The translations under genes and the position numbers were made by a program. A DNA stretch of 64,000 nucleotides from Pseudovibrio exalbescens DSM 16456 (GTDB lineage: Bacteria; Pseudomonadota; Alphaproteobacteria; Rhizobiales; Stappiaceae). The stretch is taken from positions 62,001 through 126,000 of the forward strand of contig NZ_AUGS01000010.1 of the NCBI RefSeq assembly GCF_000422785.1. The letters are read 5' to 3'. Shown here piece after piece: positions 1-10,409 of the stretch (the stretch's first letter is position 1; the number at the start of each line of letters is the position of its first letter). The notes under the pieces are model-generated. The model was not told the origin of the DNA. It made no database searches and saw nothing but the letters and a program-made list of their open reading frames with translations.

Positions 1-3000
1 GAATGTACCTTTTTTGGGAACATCGCAGCCAGCACGGCGGGAGACGTGAACCCACCTCGGTATAGTGTCACATTTACTGGGCGAGTAACGGAGGCTGGCA
101 GTTCGGCGGGGTCAGAGCCCCTTCTTGAGATTTCTGGAACAGTCAGCGCCGTAAACGGAACGGATCCGGTTGCTGGCAATAACTCGGCATCAACCGAGAC
201 CCGTGTTTCGCTGGGCACGGATGTGTCAATTGCTGCAGATGCCAAACCGATCGGGATTCTTGGCTATCCGAACAGCCTTGTTTTGACTGCTTCCTATCAG
301 GGGGATGCCCCTGAAACTCTTGAACTACGCAGTGTGATACCCGAGGGTTACGGTGTAGCGCCGGGCGGATGGACAAGTGTGTCTGGTGGGTGGACTTGCG
401 CGTTGAATTTGCGCGAGTTCGTATGTACGCGTCCAACGACAGGGTTGAGCAGTGCACCAAACTCGGCGGCGCTAGGCAGTGTCCGCCTTGAGCTTGAGGT
501 GCTTGATGATCCCTCAGCGCCCAGTTACCGCCTGAAGGACGCTGTGCCGACTACGGCGACGATAAGCTCTACTGGACCGACGGAACTGGATCTTACAAAC
601 AATACGGCTACGATCAGTCAGGACCTGCAGCGCCCGGATGTGCGTTGGCACCTACAGAAGACCATCTCCGACAATGGGCGAGTGCTGGCAACCGACGGTA
701 TTGTTGTAGTCAGCCGCGGTGCTGACGGCTACGACTACACCTATGAGATCCAGGTTCGGAATGACGGCAATGTTGCATTTGATGGTGAACTGGTCGTAAC
801 CGATGTAATACCTTCCGGTGTTCAGTTTCGTGGTTATTCCGGGACAGGGTGGACATGTAGCCCAACGGCCTCTGCTTCAGCCCCTCTGTCATCGCCAAGC
901 CTGACTTGCAGCCGCGACCATTCCACTTCGCAATTGGAGCCGGACGCAACGACGGCACCGCTCGAACTGGTCGTGCGTTTTGAACAGGAAGGTTCGATTA
1001 CGAACCTGGCCACTGCCCGTGCTGTCGATTGGCCAGATGGGGATGGCTCGGGTGATGTAACCGTATCCAGCTTTGAGGTGCCGGACGCCGCGGACATTTC
1101 AGTAAATGCCACTGCCCTTGTGAATCCTGTGGTTACAGGCAGCCCGCAAACCATAAAAATGGAAGTAGTCAATGCGGGGCCCAACACCTCTAGCGATGTG
1201 GTTTTTTCGGCTGACTTTCCCTACCTTTTGAATAATCGAAGTGGTGGGGCGGGTGCCGGATTCCAAGATCTAACAGTTGTTCCCGGGTCCCAGACCAGCG
1301 GGTTTTCAGAGGGGAGTTGTGTAAACTCAAGCAGTGGTGCACGTGGCCGCCAACTGACCTGCACGCTGACAGAACTGCGACCATGTTCAGCCGGAGTGGA
1401 TTGTCCGATCATTCGGGCGGTTGTGTTACCCGGGGATGGACCAGCGAGCAGCCCCAACTCCCTTACAGTCACCGCTTTTGCCCAAGCCCGAGACCTGCCG
1501 GATCTGGTGACGGGAAATCAAGAAGCCACTGCGACATACACAACGATTGACCGCACTGATGTTGAGCTTGAGATAACGGCTTCTACGATGGAGCCAATAG
1601 CTGGCCGCGAATATGCGTATCAGGTAACCGTCGCCAACCCGAATACGGCTCGCTACGTCAATACAGCCGACGATGTTGTCGTGACACAAACCCTTCCCGC
1701 CGGTGTCCATTTCAAGCGTGTCGCTGGAGCGGTTTGTAATACAGCACCGACAGCGGATGCGCTCATAGTGGCGGGGAGCAACGACCAATTAGAGTGCAAT
1801 TTGGCGACTGTTTCTTCCGGTGAAGCGAAAAGCTACAGCGTCTACTTCGAAACCGTTAGACAGGCATCAGACCTGACTCTCGAAACCTCTGCGCAGGCCG
1901 TGAGCTCGACGGAAGATTTGGACCTCAGCAACAACGAGGACAGTCTGACACTGATGCAAAAGGCCGAACCTGCACTGGATTTGATCGTTAACAGTCAGGA
2001 TGACGTCGATCCTATCGATATCGGCAGTGAGATGAACTTCGATGTGACCGTTCGCAACGCGGGCCCTTCTTTCGCTGAGGACGTCACGGTCACCTATAAT
2101 ATGCCATCAGAAAACCTCAGTTTTCAGCGGGTAAGCCCCGGCGCAGCAGCCTGCTCGTCCGAGCCGACTGGTGGAGAGGTCGGCGGACAACTGGTGTGTA
2201 CTTTTGATCGGATCGATGCAGGAGATACCATGAGCCTGCAGATCACTGCTTTGGCCGAGGCCAAGGGGCCGACAAGCAGCAGTGCAATATTGAGCTCTCC
2301 TGCCATAAGCGACGGAGCCGACCGTCTTGCTGGTAACAACAGTGAAAACGAAACGACGACAGTTGTTACGCGGGTAGATGGTGAAGTTGTCAGCAAGACT
2401 GCCAGCCCCGAACGCGTCGAGCGCGGTGAACCATTTACCTACGATATTACCGTGAGGTTTGCGGACGAAGCGCAGTTTCAGGAGGCGGACGACGTCGTTG
2501 TAAAAGACAGTTTGCCCAACAAGATGTATCTGGTTGGAGGTCCCGCCGCGGAGCCGACTGTATCGGTTATTCAAGGGAGCACAACCTTGTCGACCTGCTC
2601 AGTTGCGTCAAATGAGCGTTCGTTCGAATGCACGCTCGGCACGGTAGAAAAGGGTTCTGAATTCAAGATTTCGGTGCCAGTGTACATTGACAATGTCACC
2701 ACATTTCCGCGTTCCATCAAAAACACGGCCACTCTGGATACGACATCGCGCGATGTGAACGAAAACAATAACACCAGAGAGGGTGCGGTGAGGGTCGTTG
2801 GATCGACAATCGAAGGCATGGTCTTCATGGATTTCGATGAAAACGATCTGAACGACAATAATGATATCGGAGCGCGCGATATTGAGATTGCCCTAACGGG
2901 CACGGACCGAAATGGCGATCCGGTCAACCGAACTACCACGACAAACAGCGCCGGTGAGTATTCTTTCTCAAATGTGTTGAGCGGGACGTACTCCCTGACG

Positions 3001-6000
3001 CGGGAGGACGTATCAGGCTCAAAGTTCTTGCTCGATAGCAAGGCTTTTGTCGGCGACATCGTGGCCGGAACAGACGCGCTGCCCATTCCTGCCCGCAATC
3101 CATCAGATGATGGTGTTGTGGCAGGTGCTCGCGAGATTACTGGTATCATTGTGGCCAAGGAGACGGTTGGGTCAAACTACGATTTCTCCGTTATTCCGCA
3201 GGCACGTGTCGGCATTGCTCTTGATGAGTATTCCACGACCTATCCCGAGGTCGCTGCAGATGGGTCCTTCACTACGCGGCTTGTGATGCGAGTGGAGAAT
3301 TTTAGCGAAGAGCCAGTTCAAAATGCGCAAATCATTTTGCCTCTGAATGGCGCAGAGCCACGATTTGGGAGCTTTGTGTCTCTCTCGAACCCAGCTAACG
3401 ACAACCTTGATCCAGGTTCCTACGCCATAACGGTTGCGCCGCGCGATCGCAGTGGTTCCGTCGGTGGTTGTGGTGGATACAATTCTGGATACAACGGTCA
3501 GAGCGATCCTGTCGTCGTAACCGGGGCAACCATTGGTGCGGCCGCAACGTGTGATGTGGAAGTGCATGTTCGGGTTCAGCCGCTGCGTCCGGGCACACCA
3601 GCCTACCCTGGCACCTATCGTCTGCAAGCCGAAGTAAAGGCGCAGGGTAATTATTCCGGCCAGGTTGATACGAGCTACAACCTGTTGGACGACCTGAGCC
3701 ATCATGGCTCCAACCCAGACCCGGACAATGACAACAATCCGACAGAAGCCAGTGAACAAGACCTGACCCCTGTACTGCCCAGTTATCGCTCCCGTCTCTC
3801 CTTGATCATGCAGGCAACGCCGAGCTGGAACACAAGCACGGAAGTGGCTGAGGTTGGGGATACGATCACCTATTCCTATGAGGTCTACAGCCGTAACGGG
3901 GCCAGCGCGAACAATAAGAGTAACATCGAACTGCGTAACGTCATCGTGACCAATGACAAGACCGGTTTGGTGTTAACGGGTGCGCCGCTCACAACACTGG
4001 ATACGGGTAATGCAGGCACAAACTCGGGGTATTTGGGTGTTTACACCCTGACGCAGGCAGACATCGAGGCGGGCGAAGTTACAAACTCTGCGCGTGTCAG
4101 TGCAAGCGATGTTTTCGGTTTTGCATTGAACGATGTTTCAGGCACCGCCGTAGACAATGACACACCTCTGACGACCCCACTAACACAACAGCCATCCGTT
4201 GCGCTTGTCGTCGTTCCTGACGAAAGCGCTCTGAAAACGCCAACGGAAGTTGGCGACAAGATTGCCTACTCCTACAACATCAAAAACACTGGCAATGTGA
4301 TCCTGAAAGATGTTCTGGTCACCGATATCAGATCAAATGTGGAAGGGCTGAGTTCAACTGCGATTGCAGAAATGCAACCGGGTCAAGAAGTCGTGGGCGC
4401 TTTTACCGCCAGTTATCCGGTTACTCAGGCCGATATCGATGTCTTTCAAGTCACCAATACGGCAAAGGTGCAGGCCAAGGCAGTATCGGCTTCAAATGTG
4501 AGCGACCTTGTCGGGACAACTTACGACAATGATGGTCCGGTTGTGACACCTCTTTCCATCAAGCCTGATATTGATCTCGTTCTTAGTGCCGATACATCCG
4601 GTCTTTCGCAGAGTATGGGGCAAGCAGGTGAAACCCTAGTCTATCACTATGAGGTGACAAACAAAGGCAGTGTTACCCTGTCGAATGTTAACATCACCAA
4701 CACCTTGACTGGTGTCGTGATGACAGGAAGTCCGATCACGCTTGCGCCAGACGAGACCAGCACGGGCCACTTTTCTGGAGATTACCTTCTGACAGCAGGG
4801 GATGTCACGGCGCAGGTTGTGGCCAATTCGGCAACGACTACTGGCTATTACGATCGTGGCACCAAGTCGGTAAGCGATACAGAAAACCTCACCACCAGCA
4901 TAGTGTTTATTGAAGCGAAGTCAGAAGCGCCATGGACCTTCACGGAAGATGGAGGCACTACAACAAGTGTTCTGGCATCCGACAGGATAGGAGCCGACCC
5001 GGCGACGTTAACAAATGCAACGCTCTCGGTTGTCAGTACGGATCCAGAACTATCGCTCGATACCAGTACAGGCTTCATCACGCTGTCAGCGGGCAACCCT
5101 GCTGGTCAGTATCAATTGACATATCGCCTCTGTCGGCGTGACGCCCCATCTGTTTGTGCCGATGCTACCGAGACAGTTGTTCAGGCACCGATTGATGAGA
5201 TCGAGACTACCGTTGTTCTTGAACTGTCCGACAATGGTGATGGTATCGACGGCGTCGGTGATCTCGCCACCTATACAATTAGTGTTGAGAACAAGGGCAA
5301 TACAGACCTATTTGATCTGGATCTGAATGGTACGTTCCAAACTCTGGAAAATGAGGTGCCGCTCGTACTGGATAGCGGCCCCATCTATCTGGATCGCTCT
5401 TCCGGTGTTGTGAAACGCGCCTCGCTGGAGCCGTTCAAGGTAGCCATGCTGGGAACGGGTGACCTTGCCTCTCTTGTTCTGGCTCAGGCAACGCCGCCCG
5501 ATGCCTATGATGGGACATTGAAGCTTGGCGAGACGGTTCGATTTACTTCGACCTTCACCATTACTGTTCCAACCGTTGTCAACCGGGGTGCCTCCTATCA
5601 GGTTTTGGCAACGGCTACCCCGATTTATCCAAGCGGAGCGGGAACGCCGGCGGGTGTTTCGGATATCTCAGATGATGGACTTGATGCTGATGGCAACGTC
5701 GTTGATGACCCAACGCTTCTTGAGTTGGCGCCGATGGTCCAAGAAAGCGCATTGCAGATCAGCAAGACGACCACAAGCACTGTTGTGACGCGTGGAGCCA
5801 CAGTGCCGTATACCCTGAAGATATCCAACCGCCTGTCGACCTCCGCGGGACCGCTGGATCTTGTGGACGTACTGCCGTCAGATTTTGTTTACATCGAAGG
5901 TTCTGCGCGTGTTGAGGGAGCAAGCTTCACGCCAAAGGTGGAAGGCCGCCTCGTTACCTTTCAGGATCTGGAAGTGTTACCGAATGGCACCTTGACAGCC

Positions 6001-6735
6001 ACTTTGCGTGCGCGGGTATTGGTCACCGCTGATGTTGGTGAACACACCAACAAAGCGCGTTTGCGTGATGCTGGCTCGGGAGAAATGTTGGCCAGAGAAG
6101 CCGAGGCCACGGTCTCGATTTTGCCGGAACATGTGTTCGATTGTGGGGATGTTTACGGCAAGGTCTTCGATGATCGCAATCGGGATGGCTACCAGAATCC
6201 TCCAGATGGCACGAGAGTCGAGCCCGGCATCCCATCTGTGCGCCTGACGGGCGTCGATGGCACCATCATCACCACGGACAAACATGGCCGCTTCCATGTG
6301 GCTTGCGCCATGTTGCCAAGGGACCGTGGCTCCAACTTCATCTTGAAACTGGATGCCCGCTCCTTGCCAGAAGGGTATCGCGTGACCACCGAGAACCCGC
6401 GTGTTGTCCGCTTGACACCAGGTAAGATGACTGAGCTGAACTTTGGTGCCGCGAGAGCAACTGTATCTCGCATTGGCTTGAACCGGGATGGATTTGTCGG
6501 GACGGAGCTGAGCCCCGCCTTGAAAAAGGCACTCTTGGGTTTGGGGGGCAATCTCGGATACGGTCCGGTCCATTTCGAACTGACATATCATCTGAAAAAT
6601 TACGAAGGCGCGGATGAAACGCCGGTTGCTTTGCGGCGAATGGAGGCGCTGGAGGGATTCCTTCGGGGCCTATGGTCTGAGCATTCCAAAGACACTCCTA
6701 GTTTTGAAGTAATAATTTCCAGGACCAAAGACTAA
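1..6735 (+). CDS. Giant DUF11-repeat surface protein (5' partial)
   Basis: The reading frame is open to the first base of the window, so the gene begins upstream; a GTG at 46 is only the first internal start-like codon. More than 2,230 residues are visible. They form a chain of Ig-like DUF11 (conserved repeat TIGR01451) modules with phrases such as 'TYEIQVRNDGN' and 'VTVRNAGP'. Many modules in the N-terminal half carry a Cys pair ('GWTC...C'), suggesting disulfides outside the cytoplasm. SdrD-B-like modules ('VFMDFDENDLND', 'VFDDRNRDGYQN') lie near residues 922 and 2035, counted from position 46. Such proteins are generally cell-surface or secreted adhesin-like proteins. No membrane anchor is seen, but the C-terminal 150 residues are not repeat-like and could interact with the partner. 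The stop overlaps the start of the next gene (TAATG), so the two are probably co-translated. Function is inferred; the repeat family call is firm. Confidence 0.85.
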   Translation, partial: ECTFFGNIAASTAGDVNPPRYSVTFTGRVTEAGSSAGSEPLLEISGTVSAVNGTDPVAGNNSASTETRVSLGTDVSIAADAKPIGILGYPNSLVLTASYQGDAPETLELRSVIPEGYGVAPGGWTSVSGGWTCALNLREFVCTRPTTGLSSAPNSAALGSVRLELEVLDDPSAPSYRLKDAVPTTATISSTGPTELDLTNNTATISQDLQRPDVRWHLQKTISDNGRVLATDGIVVVSRGADGYDYTYEIQVRNDGNVAFDGELVVTDVIPSGVQFRGYSGTGWTCSPTASASAPLSSPSLTCSRDHSTSQLEPDATTAPLELVVRFEQEGSITNLATARAVDWPDGDGSGDVTVSSFEVPDAADISVNATALVNPVVTGSPQTIKMEVVNAGPNTSSDVVFSADFPYLLNNRSGGAGAGFQDLTVVPGSQTSGFSEGSCVNSSSGARGRQLTCTLTELRPCSAGVDCPIIRAVVLPGDGPASSPNSLTVTAFAQARDLPDLVTGNQEATATYTTIDRTDVELEITASTMEPIAGREYAYQVTVANPNTARYVNTADDVVVTQTLPAGVHFKRVAGAVCNTAPTADALIVAGSNDQLECNLATVSSGEAKSYSVYFETVRQASDLTLETSAQAVSSTEDLDLSNNEDSLTLMQKAEPALDLIVNSQDDVDPIDIGSEMNFDVTVRNAGPSFAEDVTVTYNMPSENLSFQRVSPGAAACSSEPTGGEVGGQLVCTFDRIDAGDTMSLQITALAEAKGPTSSSAILSSPAISDGADRLAGNNSENETTTVVTRVDGEVVSKTASPERVERGEPFTYDITVRFADEAQFQEADDVVVKDSLPNKMYLVGGPAAEPTVSVIQGSTTLSTCSVASNERSFECTLGTVEKGSEFKISVPVYIDNVTTFPRSIKNTATLDTTSRDVNENNNTREGAVRVVGSTIEGMVFMDFDENDLNDNNDIGARDIEIALTGTDRNGDPVNRTTTTNSAGEYSFSNVLSGTYSLTREDVSGSKFLLDSKAFVGDIVAGTDALPIPARNPSDDGVVAGAREITGIIVAKETVGSNYDFSVIPQARVGIALDEYSTTYPEVAADGSFTTRLVMRVENFSEEPVQNAQIILPLNGAEPRFGSFVSLSNPANDNLDPGSYAITVAPRDRSGSVGGCGGYNSGYNGQSDPVVVTGATIGAAATCDVEVHVRVQPLRPGTPAYPGTYRLQAEVKAQGNYSGQVDTSYNLLDDLSHHGSNPDPDNDNNPTEASEQDLTPVLPSYRSRLSLIMQATPSWNTSTEVAEVGDTITYSYEVYSRNGASANNKSNIELRNVIVTNDKTGLVLTGAPLTTLDTGNAGTNSGYLGVYTLTQADIEAGEVTNSARVSASDVFGFALNDVSGTAVDNDTPLTTPLTQQPSVALVVVPDESALKTPTEVGDKIAYSYNIKNTGNVILKDVLVTDIRSNVEGLSSTAIAEMQPGQEVVGAFTASYPVTQADIDVFQVTNTAKVQAKAVSASNVSDLVGTTYDNDGPVVTPLSIKPDIDLVLSADTSGLSQSMGQAGETLVYHYEVTNKGSVTLSNVNITNTLTGVVMTGSPITLAPDETSTGHFSGDYLLTAGDVTAQVVANSATTTGYYDRGTKSVSDTENLTTSIVFIEAKSEAPWTFTEDGGTTTSVLASDRIGADPATLTNATLSVVSTDPELSLDTSTGFITLSAGNPAGQYQLTYRLCRRDAPSVCADATETVVQAPIDEIETTVVLELSDNGDGIDGVGDLATYTISVENKGNTDLFDLDLNGTFQTLENEVPLVLDSGPIYLDRSSGVVKRASLEPFKVAMLGTGDLASLVLAQATPPDAYDGTLKLGETVRFTSTFTITVPTVVNRGASYQVLATATPIYPSGAGTPAGVSDISDDGLDADGNVVDDPTLLELAPMVQESALQISKTTTSTVVTRGATVPYTLKISNRLSTSAGPLDLVDVLPSDFVYIEGSARVEGASFTPKVEGRLVTFQDLEVLPNGTLTATLRARVLVTADVGEHTNKARLRDAGSGEMLAREAEATVSILPEHVFDCGDVYGKVFDDRNRDGYQNPPDGTRVEPGIPSVRLTGVDGTIITTDKHGRFHVACAMLPRDRGSNFILKLDARSLPEGYRVTTENPRVVRLTPGKMTELNFGAARATVSRIGLNRDGFVGTELSPALKKALLGLGGNLGYGPVHFELTYHLKNYEGADETPVALRRMEALEGFLRGLWSEHSKDTPSFEVIISRTKD

Positions 6736-9700
6736 TGGCTGCAGAAAAGCGTATAGATCCCTGCCACAAAGGTGCTGGGAAACGGTTCTACTCGATCTCT
6801 GTAGCCATGTTTGCGGCGTTGCTGAGTGGAACCGCGCTCGCGACGGCAAGCGAAGAAGCGCAGTTGGCGGCTCAGGGGTTTTCGATTTCAATGGAAGCTC
6901 CCGGTACGGCGACCTCAGAAAATTCACCCGCACAGATCTCGGAGCCGGTCAAATTGGGCCCGCCTGCAAAGGTTCAGGTAAACTATAAGGGCATCAACCC
7001 GGTCCGCAGTCTTCGCACGTTTGTTCGTTCCGAAGCGCCAGCTTACAAGCCGGGTGCCACAATCACAATCACGACCGAGAGCAATTATCCTGCTTTCATC
7101 CAGCGGGCTGAGCTGCGTGTACTGAAAAGCGGCGGTCGTGGTGATGAACTGTTGGAAACGCTAGTCGCACCCGTCAATGGCAGCGTTGATTGGGTGTTGC
7201 CTGAGCTGGAAAATACGGCGCTCACTTATGTGTTTCGTGTCTATGACGAACAAGGTCGCTATGACGAAACCTTTGCTCGCCCTTTTTTTTCGGAAGAAGC
7301 AGCGTTTGAAACAAGTGAGCTCCCGAATTCTGTAAATACCGCCATGATGCCGGGCGTCGAGCCGGGAACGATCCGTCAGCGTTACATTCCCATTGAAGGT
7401 GGCGTGGTAGCGGTTTCTGGTCGTGCCGACCCTGATCAACCTGTAAAAGTCATGGGAGAAACGGTGCCAGTCGATGACCAAGGCGAGTTCTCTGTAACTC
7501 GAAATTTGCCGGTGGGAACGGCACTGGTCGAGGTGGACTTCAGCTCTCAAGGTGAAGCCAAGTCGATTATCCGGCCCGTCGAGATTCCGGCGTCTCAGTG
7601 GCACTATGTGGGCATCATCGATATTACTGCAGGTCATCGCCTGCAGGATGATCAAGCTGAAAACACGCCCGACTTTGAGCGGAACTATGTAGACGGACGC
7701 GCTGCCTACTACATTTCTGGAAAAACAGGGAACGGGTGGGCCATTACCTCATCAGCAGATACGGGTGAGGGCGATATCGAGGATATTTTCCGCCGACTGG
7801 ACGAGAAAGATCCCGAAGCAATTTTGGATCGGCTTTCCGATGATGATCTTTATCCAACCTATGGCGATGACAGCAGCAGCTACGATGATACGCCCACATC
7901 GGGTCGCGTTTACTTACGAGCCGAAAAAGGCGACACGAGCGCATTGTGGGGAGACTTCAAGGCGGACCTTTCCTCTGGCGGACTGATTAACAACACACGC
8001 GAACTTTACGGTGCCAAGGTGCGCACTGCCTTGCCATCCCGAACAAAAAGCGGCAAGGCGCGTTTGAGCGGTGTCGTTTACGCGGCTCAGCCAGATACAT
8101 TGCCCCAGACCGATATTCTCAGAGGAACCGGCGGCTCGATCTATTTCTTGTCCAGACAGGATGTAAATGGTCAGTCTGAGAATGTTACCGTCGAAGTGCT
8201 TGACCCAGATACAGGAAGGGTAATTGCAACGCGGTCACTTCAAGCTGGTGTCGATTACTCTCTTAATTATTTGCAGGGCGTAATTTCTCTTGCCGAGCCA
8301 TTGGGTTCAAGTTCCTCAATAGGCAGTCTGGTTCCATCGGCTGGTGGCGACTATGACGTAAACCTTGTTGTACAATATGAATACACCCCCGCTGTTCGTG
8401 ATGTGGACGGTTTCTCTTTGGGCGGGCGCGCTGAATCATGGCTGACTGATCACTTGCGATTGGGCGCAACCGGCATGAAAGAAGGGACGGGGACCGCTGA
8501 TCAGAAAATGTTCAGCACGGATCTGCGGGTTGAATGGGGAGAGCGAAGCTTTCTTGAGGCCGAGGTTGCGCAAACTGAGGGACCGGGTTTCGGTAGAACA
8601 GTTTCATCTGATGGCGGTCTAACCCTCACGGACGAAGCCGGTGCTGAGGGCGAGCGGGCCCGTGCGTACCGGGTTGATGGGTCTTTAGACTTTGAGGATT
8701 TTAACCTGCAGCAAAAAGGCACGGCGCGGTTTTATCTTGAAAGGATAGAGGCGGGCTTTGCCACACTGAACAGAACGGCTACGCATGATCAACTGCTTGT
8801 TGGCGGTGAAACATCGATTGATGTGTCCAGCGCGACTCGCTTGCGTATGGCCGCAGAAAACTACGAGGAAGACGGCGGGGATCGCAAGCGTAGCGCGGAG
8901 GTCATTGCGTCTCACAAGCTTTCTGAAAGCTGGAGCGTGGATGCCGGTGTTGAATATGAGGACAAAAAGACTCTAGGAGAGGAGGAAGAGACAGGTCGGC
9001 GGACTGATGTGAGTAGCCGATTGACTTATTCTGTCAACGATGACGCACGTGTCTGGTTACTAGGTCAAGTTACGGCGGATGTCACCGGCGGTCTTGATCG
9101 GGACGATCGCTACGGTGCCGGCGGTGAATGGCAGTTGAACGACAAATTGCTCGCGGCTGCGGAAGTTACAGAAGGAACAACCGGGCTCGGAGCGACGGGA
9201 CGGTTGACTTACAAGCAGACGGACGATCGTGAGATGTATGTGGGATATACGCTCGACCCAACACGCACGGTGGACGGTTATGATCTTATTGGCGAGGACA
9301 AGGGAAAGATTGTTGTTGGCGCCCGCACAAAGCATTCCGAAAAGCTGAGTTCATTTGGGGAGACGGCGTTTGACCTGTTTGGTGATCGGTACTCCTCCAC
9401 ACGAACTGTTGGCGCAACATATCAACCTTCCGAGCCGTGGAATTTCAGCGGATCCGTTGAGAGCGGGCTGGTTCGAGACCGTCATAACGGCGACATTGAT
9501 CGAGACGCCTTCTCCATTGGAGTGTCCTATAAAACCAAGGATAGCCTGAGCGCGCACTCTCGATTTGAATACCGTCGCGATCGCGGAGATGATCAGGATG
9601 AGGAAGCCGACACGTACGCTTTGAAAGCGGGCCTTGGGTACAGGGGTAATGAGAACGCGCGCCTTCTTGGGAGTGTTAATGCGCTCATCTCTGACAATTT

Positions 9701-10241
9701 GGGTAATAGCTTTCGCGATGGGGAGTATGTGAAAGCAACACTTGGCTATGCCATTCGCCCGACGTTGAGCGAGCAGTTCAACATGCTCTTCAAGTACTCG
9801 TACCTTCATGATCTTCCCGGCGCGGATCAAGTGACCGTCGATGGGTCAACGGAAGGGGACAAGCAAAAAAGCCATGTTATCTCGGTGGATGCTGACTATG
9901 ACTTGACGCAGCAACTGACACTGGGCGGTAAATACGGCTATCGCATTTCACAGGTCGCCGAGCGGGGGACTAATGATTTCGAGGATTCCTCCGCACATCT
10001 GGGCATATTGCGTCTGAACTGGCATGTCGTGAAAAACTGGGATGCCATGGTGGAGGGGCGCCTTCTGTATGGCGTTGAAACGGACACGGTTTCGACGGGC
10101 GCGCTTGCGGGCGTCTATCGCCACATCGGTGACCACCTCAAGGTCGGTGTCGGCTATGAATGGGGGACGGTCTCTGATGACCTGACAGATCTCAACTACA
10201 CCAACTCTGGTGTGTTCCTCAATCTGATCGCCAAGATGTAA
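6735..10241 (+). CDS. Predicted outer-membrane beta-barrel protein paired with DUF11 protein
   Basis: This 1,168-residue protein starts on the ATG that overlaps the upstream stop by one base. An N-terminal signal peptide (hydrophobic core near residues 22-37, ending 'GTALATA') directs export. Residues about 60-330 look like Ig-like or carboxypeptidase-regulatory-like beta modules. Around residues 480-530 is a segment ('GSIYFLSRQDVNG', 'AGVDYSLNYLQGVI') that I have only seen in surface-protein contexts. From about residue 560 to the end it is a run of short alternating polar/hydrophobic strands with acidic and aromatic residues, typical of an outer-membrane barrel of many strands. It ends in 'LIAKM' rather than the usual terminal Phe. 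The coupling suggests it anchors or secretes the DUF11 protein. I do not recognise a named family; the barrel call rests on pattern alone. Confidence 0.7.
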   Translation: MAAEKRIDPCHKGAGKRFYSISVAMFAALLSGTALATASEEAQLAAQGFSISMEAPGTATSENSPAQISEPVKLGPPAKVQVNYKGINPVRSLRTFVRSEAPAYKPGATITITTESNYPAFIQRAELRVLKSGGRGDELLETLVAPVNGSVDWVLPELENTALTYVFRVYDEQGRYDETFARPFFSEEAAFETSELPNSVNTAMMPGVEPGTIRQRYIPIEGGVVAVSGRADPDQPVKVMGETVPVDDQGEFSVTRNLPVGTALVEVDFSSQGEAKSIIRPVEIPASQWHYVGIIDITAGHRLQDDQAENTPDFERNYVDGRAAYYISGKTGNGWAITSSADTGEGDIEDIFRRLDEKDPEAILDRLSDDDLYPTYGDDSSSYDDTPTSGRVYLRAEKGDTSALWGDFKADLSSGGLINNTRELYGAKVRTALPSRTKSGKARLSGVVYAAQPDTLPQTDILRGTGGSIYFLSRQDVNGQSENVTVEVLDPDTGRVIATRSLQAGVDYSLNYLQGVISLAEPLGSSSSIGSLVPSAGGDYDVNLVVQYEYTPAVRDVDGFSLGGRAESWLTDHLRLGATGMKEGTGTADQKMFSTDLRVEWGERSFLEAEVAQTEGPGFGRTVSSDGGLTLTDEAGAEGERARAYRVDGSLDFEDFNLQQKGTARFYLERIEAGFATLNRTATHDQLLVGGETSIDVSSATRLRMAAENYEEDGGDRKRSAEVIASHKLSESWSVDAGVEYEDKKTLGEEEETGRRTDVSSRLTYSVNDDARVWLLGQVTADVTGGLDRDDRYGAGGEWQLNDKLLAAAEVTEGTTGLGATGRLTYKQTDDREMYVGYTLDPTRTVDGYDLIGEDKGKIVVGARTKHSEKLSSFGETAFDLFGDRYSSTRTVGATYQPSEPWNFSGSVESGLVRDRHNGDIDRDAFSIGVSYKTKDSLSAHSRFEYRRDRGDDQDEEADTYALKAGLGYRGNENARLLGSVNALISDNLGNSFRDGEYVKATLGYAIRPTLSEQFNMLFKYSYLHDLPGADQVTVDGSTEGDKQKSHVISVDADYDLTQQLTLGGKYGYRISQVAERGTNDFEDSSAHLGILRLNWHVVKNWDAMVEGRLLYGVETDTVSTGALAGVYRHIGDHLKVGVGYEWGTVSDDLTDLNYTNSGVFLNLIAKM

Positions 10242-10253
10242 TGGCGCTTCATG

Positions 10254-10291
10254 AAGAACGGTCGGCTCTCCAGTGTTTGTCGACCGTTCTT
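10254..10291 (+). terminator. Hairpin after the DUF11/barrel operon
   Basis: A perfect 11-bp inverted repeat (AAGAACGGTCG / CGACCGTTCTT) with a 16-nt loop begins 12 nt after the stop of the barrel gene. No long T tract follows, so it may be a weak or Rho-assisted terminator. Confidence 0.55.
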
Positions 10292-10312
10292 GCAACATGA
10301 CATTCTGAGTTA

Positions 10313-10335
10313 AATACAATTTTATATATTGTATT
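10313..10335. promoter_or_regulatory. AT-rich inverted repeat upstream of the araC-type gene
   Basis: The arms AATACAAT and ATTGTATT are perfect 8-bp inverted repeats separated by 7 A/T bases, ending 74 bp before the AraC-type regulator start. This could be an operator or part of its promoter. No factor can be assigned from sequence. Confidence 0.35.
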
Positions 10336-10409
10336 AACTATATGATAAGGCTAGAAGTTGTGGCGCCTGAGCTAGCTCTTTAATTCGCCTCAAAGACTGC
10401 CACACAAAA

